Below, in pieces: positions 59,124 through 64,000 of a DNA stretch of 64,000 nucleotides. Positions within the stretch are counted from its first letter, which is position 1, and each line of letters starts with the position of its first letter. Both the position numbers and the translations under genes were made by a program. The notes beneath the pieces were generated by a model. The model worked only from the letters and a program-made list of their open reading frames with translations. It made no database searches and was not told the DNA's origin. The DNA lies in contig NC_134288.1 of NCBI RefSeq assembly GCF_949628215.1, forward strand, positions 9,059,682 to 9,123,681, written 5' to 3'. Source of the stretch: Phalacrocorax aristotelis. Taxonomy: Eukaryota > Chordata > Aves > Suliformes > Phalacrocoracidae.

Positions 59124-60714
59124 TCATTCCAGAGGCTCCTTGATCAGACACTCCTTCAGGGTGGGCTGCTGCTGCAGGGGTGGCCCAGCCTCCTGCAGGT
59201 CCTGCAGCCGGGCTTCCGAGCGCCGCTTGTCCTTGCCCACCTTCCAGGCCAGGTGGATGTGGGCTTGCAGGAAGGGTCCCAGCAGTGGGTGGCTGCCTTG
59301 GGCCTCCAGCAGCTGCAGTGCCTGCTCGCAGCAGCTGTGGGCCTCGCAAAGTTCATCTAGCTCCTGGTGGCAGACGGCCAGCCCGGCCAGTGTCAGGAGG
59401 AAGCGGCCAGAGCTGCAGACCCCCAGCCGGTCCTGCAGCCGATAGGCATTGGCCCAGGTGGCCAGGGCCTCCCGGTACATGCCGGTGCAGGTCAGGCGCT
59501 GCGCGGCCCGCAGGTCCTGCAGGAAGAAGAACTCGAGGAACTCAGGGGAGCGGCGGATCTCAGCAATGGAGTGCAGGTGGGACAAGAACTGCTCAAAGGC
59601 TCGGCTCCGCTTGGCAATAGTCTCAGCGGTGAAGTTCCGGCGCAGCCTCTTCCTGGGGAAGGCTACGCCAGCCATGTCACAGCTGAAGCGGCAGCGCAGG
59701 CGGCGGTTCAGCCGCTCGAAGTCCGAGTAGCGCCGGGCAATGACAGCAGGGGCCTTGTCGAACTGGCCGGAGCGGATCAGGTAGATGGTGTAGAGCTGCG
59801 GGGGGAGCTGGGTGTCAGTGTGGTGCCATGGGCATGCTGCTCCCATAAGGCTGGACAGAGCCGGGTGTGTGGCCACAGAGGGGCCACAGTGGGGTTTGCC
59901 CAGGCAGGAGGGAGCAGGCTAGGCTGCTGCAGCTGCAGCACCCATCAGCAATAGTTACCTGAGGCTCATCTGAGCCACCAGCACCGTCCGAGCAGCACAG
60001 GGAAAGACAGAGAGAAATAAGCGCCAGCCCCATGGGCCCCCTGCCCTGGCAGGGAGCAGGACCCACACACGCCCCACGCCCACCTCGTCATGCCCAGCCC
60101 CGCCGGGCTCACTCACCACGTACTTGGAGGAGCGCTCGTTGACCACGCTGGCGCTGGTGACCTCAAAGAGCAGCCGCTGTGGTGCCAGGCTGCCCCGCGA
60201 CTTCTTCCACAGCTCCTGGAGCTGCCGGGTCAGCAAGCTGCTGCCAGGGCGCTCTGCCGCAGGGCTCCACTCTGCACCGGGAGAGGGATGTCAGCCCACC
60301 GGCTGCTGGGATGGGGCTCTCCCAGTGCCCCAACATCTCCGGGCTACTGGCCCCCACCATCGCTTGGGTCCCTCCCAGGGTTCTGCTGCCCCGGGGAGCA
60401 CCCCTGGCACCCCCAGCACACTGTCCCCAGCACCTGCCTCCGTCCTCTGCACCCGCTGCTGCCCCTGCCAGCTGCGGAGGCTCCCCCAGCTCCTCTCCAG
60501 CACCGTCCACCTCCTCGTCCTCGTCCTCGTCCTCCTCCTCGTGGCTGGTGAAGCTCAGGGTGCCACTGAGGCGCGTCGACAGCCCCTCCGTGTCGTCCTC
60601 TAGCTCTGAGCTCTCTGGGAAGTCCTCGACCTCAGAGCTGCCACGCGCCCGCTCCTCCCGGCTGCCTTCGCCGGCCAGCGCGTGCCGCAGGCGGTGCAGG
60701 ATGTGGGCAGCCAT
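59124..60714 (-). CDS. SNX21: SNX21, sorting nexin (PX-PXB)
   Basis: Three coding exons, 60714-60438, 60271-60117 and 59795-59124, give 367 residues (human 373). The acidic N-terminus (FPESSELEDD, RLSGTLSFTS, EEEDEDEDEE) matches the family. A PX domain around residues 100-225 contains QRLLFEVTSA, RRYSDFERL and FPRKRLRRNFTAETIA, the phosphoinositide-binding surface. The C-terminal PXB/TPR-like helical region (LTCTGMYREALATWANAY, LLTLAGLAVCHQELDEL, KRRSEARLQDLQEAG) ends LIKEPLE. Expected role: endosomal adaptor that binds phosphoinositide through PX and recruits partners such as huntingtin and septins in mammals. Exon 1 keeps phase only if its donor is AG|GCAGGT, a GC-AG intron. The nearest GT, four bases on, shifts the frame. 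I take the GC donor as likely but unproven. Confidence 0.94.
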
Positions 60715-60918
60715 CCCGTCTGGCCCAGCTGCCAAAGCGGGGGGGATCAGGCCTGGTTGCCCCAACACGGCGGGACGGGCAGGGGGCCAGGGGTTGCCCA
60801 CCGCTGCCGCACTGTGCTGCCCACCAACGGCCCGGCCCGGCGCCGGCAGCCGAGGGCGCCGCACGGGCTTGGGCTGGGACACCCCGGCCCTGGGACACCC
60901 ACCCGGTTCAGCCCAGGG

Positions 60919-60937
60919 CCCCCCCCCCCCCCCCCCC
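60919..60937. repeat. Poly-C tract upstream of SNX21
   Basis: Nineteen consecutive C on the plus strand within a GC-rich promoter-proximal segment. Length is probably variable and error-prone in sequencing. Confidence 0.85.
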
Positions 60938-61348
60938 GCCCTTCGCCCCCATCCCGGCCCCGCTCCCGCCCCCGCCCCGGCCCGGTGCAGCAGCATCCTC
61001 GCTACGGGCGGTGCCGGCCCGGTCCGTACCGTGCTGGCCCGAGCCGGGCGGTGCCGAGCGATGGCTGCTCCGCCGCGGTTCGTCCCGGGATCCTCCCTGC
61101 GCGGCTCCGCCTCCGCCGGGAACCCGGATCGCGGCGGCGGGGCCGGCACGGCCGGGATCGGCACGGTCAGGGCAGGTCTGCCCGCCGCTGCCCACAGTCC
61201 GGCTCGCCGCAGCCAGCCCCTGCCTGGTCCGACCTGGTCACCGCTCCCGTTGTCGCCCTGCCCGGGCTGTCCTGGCAGGGCCCCGTGTCCCCCCGTCCGG
61301 GGCCAGAGAAGCCCCGCACCCCGGCGCCTGGCACTGCGGGGTCCCGGG

Positions 61349-61437
61349 GTCCTGATACCCCGGTATCCCAATACCTTGATACCCCGATACCTCCATATCC
61401 CGGTACCCCAATACCTCGCTACCCCACACCCAGGCTC
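61349..61437. repeat. Degenerate GATACC-type minisatellite
   Basis: About nine imperfect units of 8-10 bases resembling CCCGATACC/CCGGTATCC follow one another in the spacer upstream of SNX21. Both GATACC and GGTATC forms occur, so the array has weak local dyad symmetry. No gene overlaps it. Confidence 0.7.
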
Positions 61438-61449
61438 CCAATCGCACTG

Positions 61450-62962
61450 TGCCGCAGCCCCTGCAGGACCTCCCCCGGGCCACCCCGGCACCCCGCTGCC
61501 CTCGCCCCCGGCCGGCCTTGCCACACGCCCCGTGTGGTCGGGCAGCACCCCCGGCGCTCGCCCTGCCTTATTTAGCACCGCACCCACTCCCTCCTCGCTG
61601 CTTTCTTGGGAATGTCTATTAATATCGAGGAACCAGCCCAGCTGCTGCCATCGCTCTGCCCCTGCTTGCCCACTGCACCCTGCTCCAGCACCCCGCGCCC
61701 TGCCCGGGCTCAGATGGGAATCCCTGCGCTCCCCTACGGATGGGCCTGTGGGGGCTTCTTCACGCCGTGCCTGGGGGGCCCCAAAGCCTACCCAGCCCCT
61801 CCCTGCCTGGCTGCTGGGCAGGGTGGGATGCACCGGGGGCTGGGCTGTTGCCATCGTCAGCTCCGACCCAGGGAATGGGGGGGTCCTGGCAAAACCAGGA
61901 GCCAGGGAACCTCCTGGATATCCCCAGCCCTGGGACCTTGCAGGACAGTGTGCTGTCAGCCTGACCCTGCTGCAGCCCCGAGTCCCTGTGCAACCCCTTC
62001 AGGGCACTGCAGGGCACAGGCCACTTGGCCAGCGTGTCCCCAGAGCCACTAGCCCTGGCTGGGCCCTGGCAAAGGTGGCTGGCACGGTCTGCAGTGTGCG
62101 AGGGAAGAGCCTTCGAGGAGGTGCCCGGGCAGATTTCCCACTCTCCCAGCAGCACGAAAAGACAGGGCCTTTTCCGGACCAGGGAGCCGGGTGCCAATGG
62201 CAGTGGGGACCCCGTAACGTGGGAGGGCATTTCTGCACCCCTTCAGTGGCTTCACAACTCAGGTCCTGCCAGGGGTCCCTTCCTCATCTAGGGCACAGTG
62301 CTGCAGCAAGGCTCTGCCCCAGCCCACCCGAGCAGAAAATGGGGGAGAAAGGAGGGGGCCAAAGGTGGCAAGATGGGCTGGGGTCCCTGGGGTCTTGCTG
62401 GGGTGAGGGAGGGGACAACTGGGGGAGCCCAACCTGGTGCTGGTAGCCTGCCCCAGGCAGGGCTGGGGGTTTGGCAGGGGAGCAGGTGATGGGCCATGCC
62501 CACTGTGCTGGGGCAGACAGGTCAGTACAGGGGGAAACCCTGGCCCCCTTCTCTGGGTGATGCTGGTGGCTCCAAGACTATTTTTCACCCCCTCCTTGCT
62601 GACCCAGCTTGGGCAGGGGGAGGTGGGGGCTGTTGAGGGTGGGAGCACAACCACCCTTCTGCCAAGACTCTGGTGTCCCTCCCCAGAGGGCTTGAATTTC
62701 TATCCTGGCTTTAGACCCACGTTTAATCCCCAGCTCTTGGCCAATAACATGTTGGCTAAATTAGGTAAAACGCACCTGTTGCCAATGAGCGGGGCCGGAT
62801 TGCCACCGGGGAGCTGATAGGCTGCTGGGGCCGGGGGGCCAGTGGCTGGGGGCACGCCATGCGGCAGATACACTACAAATTGGGGTGCCACGGACACCAG
62901 GGAGCTTCCTGGGACTTCTGCTGCAGGAGGTGGTGACTCCCTGGGGGAGGAAAGCAGCAGAA
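61450..62962. other. Spacer and presumed TNNC2 promoter region
   Basis: No coding exon supported. The last 300 bases before the TNNC2 start contain a GGCCAATAAC box (about 62739-62748), an E-box CACCTG (62774-62779) and a CTAAATTAG element (62755-62763) one base off a MEF2 site, as expected near a skeletal-muscle gene. No TATA box was seen. Confidence 0.45.
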
Positions 62963-64000
62963 ATGCCTTCAATGGTAAGAGTCCTCATGCTGCCATGAGC
63001 CGTGTGCTGCGTGCTGCATGCCGTGTGCTGGGGCAAGACTCGGCAGGGCAGGAGGCACGTGTCTGGGGAATCTGGGCTGCTGAGGCACCTCTGCGGATGG
63101 TGGCAAGGAGATAGTCCCCAGGGCTGGGCTGACCTAGGCAGGCGAGGGCAGGGAGGTATTGCAATGGCACGGGGTCCCGGTGGGAGAGACTCAGGGAGTG
63201 ACTGTGTTGCTGCCTGAGGGGCGCAGGAACCCAGGGACGCTAGATCATCCCTGACTGGAGCTCGGGGCTGTGCGGAGGTGGTGGTAGGGGGTGGCTGAAA
63301 GCTGAGTGCTGGGTCATGCGACACAGCATCGCCGTCGGCTCTGCAGCCACCTCGCACCTCCAGGAGAAACTTGATCGGGGCTGACAGGTGCCCATGGCCG
63401 CAGCCCTGCTGATCCCTATAAGGGGAGCCGAGGAGATCCCAAAAATAGCACTGCATGAGTGGGATGCCAAGGCTGCACCCAGCGACTGCGACCCCTGCGC
63501 CCTGGAGCCCCCTGGCTGGTGGGGGGCCCCAGGCAGGCAGCTTCTCATAGCCCTCTGCCCTTGCAGGTGGCTGGCTGGCACCACAGCTGCAGGGACTGCT
63601 GGGGGCCGTGGCTCACCCTGGCACAGCCCCATCCTCCAGCTGGGCAGGGGGTCTCCCCACACGTGTGCAAGGGGCTTGCAGGCGCACCATGGACATCCAT
63701 GGTGACTGTTCTCCTTTGCCTTGCAGACGGACCAGCAGGCTGAAGCCCGCGCCTTCCTCAGCGAGGAAATGATTGCGGGTGAGCGTGAGGGCAGCAGGCA
63801 CAGGGGCCAAACCTGTCCAAAGCATGGGGCCGTGCTCTGCCCTACTGCTGTGGCCCCATGCTGTGCGGTCCCTGGCCCTGACACCCCCCTTCCCTGCAGA
63901 GTTCAAGGCTGCCTTCGACATGTTTGATGCGGATGGCGGTGGGGACATCAGCACCAAGGAGCTGGGGACGGTGATGAGGATGCTGGGCCAGAACCCCACC
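62963..64000 (+). CDS. TNNC2: TNNC2, fast skeletal troponin C (3' part outside window)
   Basis: Three exons are visible: 62963-62974 (MPSM), 63727-63778 and 63900 to beyond the window edge. The encoded start [21 protein letters not shown] and then [18 protein letters not shown] matches avian fast troponin C, including EF-hand 1 with calcium ligands in [12 protein letters not shown]. The protein is the calcium sensor of the thin filament in fast muscle. The four-residue first exon is typical of the gene. Chicken has MASM as I recall it, so Pro replaces Ala at residue 2 here. Intron 1 contains CCAAAAATAG (63439-63448), close to MEF2/CArG sites. The remaining EF-hands lie beyond the window. Confidence 0.97.

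Noticed and set aside
60179-62446. Very long plus-strand open frame (over 700 codons) across SNX21 and its upstream region
   Set aside because: It runs antisense through SNX21 exon 1 and a GC-rich promoter, where stop codons are rare. It is Pro/Arg/Ser-rich with no domain, so it is a compositional artefact.
63414-63425. CCTATAAGG as a CArG box in TNNC2 intron 1
   Set aside because: It has only five A/T bases between CC and GG where SRF sites need six.

Overview
The window is vertebrate nuclear DNA, almost certainly from a bird (or a close sauropsid). Proteins read here are near-identical to tetrapod orthologues, introns are small, intergenic gaps are short, CpG-rich promoters abound and interspersed repeats are almost absent, as on a gene-dense avian microchromosome. 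The gene order is that of human 20q13.12 read in reverse: ZNF335(+), PCIF1(-), PLTP(+), CTSA(-), NEURL2(+), ZSWIM1(-), ZSWIM3(-), ACOT8(+), SNX21(-), TNNC2(+). This conserved order supports the gene names independently of the protein matches.

Layout. 1-9200: the 3' two thirds of ZNF335, a 13-finger chromatin regulator. 9200-18900: a segment that in human is only a short gap between ZNF335 and PCIF1. Here it holds a compact Iroquois-type homeobox gene (11587-12578), a RING/two-TM E3 ligase gene resembling RNF182 (14314-15039, minus) and a second copy of the PCIF1 3' end. 18937-31700: PCIF1, the cap m6Am methyltransferase, with a TATA-less CpG promoter rich in NRF1 and YY1 motifs. 34280-38820: PLTP, with a TATA box. 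39226-43572: lysosomal CTSA. 44369-47897: NEURL2, which shares a GC-rich divergent promoter with CTSA. 49939-55592: ZSWIM1 and ZSWIM3, both of which appear to be decaying. 55844-58345: peroxisomal ACOT8. 58757-60714: SNX21. 62963-end: the first exons of fast skeletal troponin C, TNNC2.

There is no operon-style cooperation. The genes are independent and grouped by ancient synteny. Two divergent promoters (CTSA/NEURL2 and ZSWIM3/ACOT8) and convergent tails (PLTP/CTSA, ACOT8/SNX21, the IRX-like/RNF182-like pair) explain the tight packing. CTSA and NEURL2 share an upstream interval that carries a palindromic CACGTG of the lysosomal CLEAR type on the CTSA side and a MEF2 consensus next to the NEURL2 start codon.

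The points most worth following are the double loss of ZSWIM1/ZSWIM3, the two extra genes plus mosaic PCIF1 3'-end duplication between ZNF335 and PCIF1, and a coding 30-bp triplication beside a ZNF335 zinc finger. Exon joins were made by eye from reading frame, splice consensus and remembered orthologues. No alignment or database search was run.
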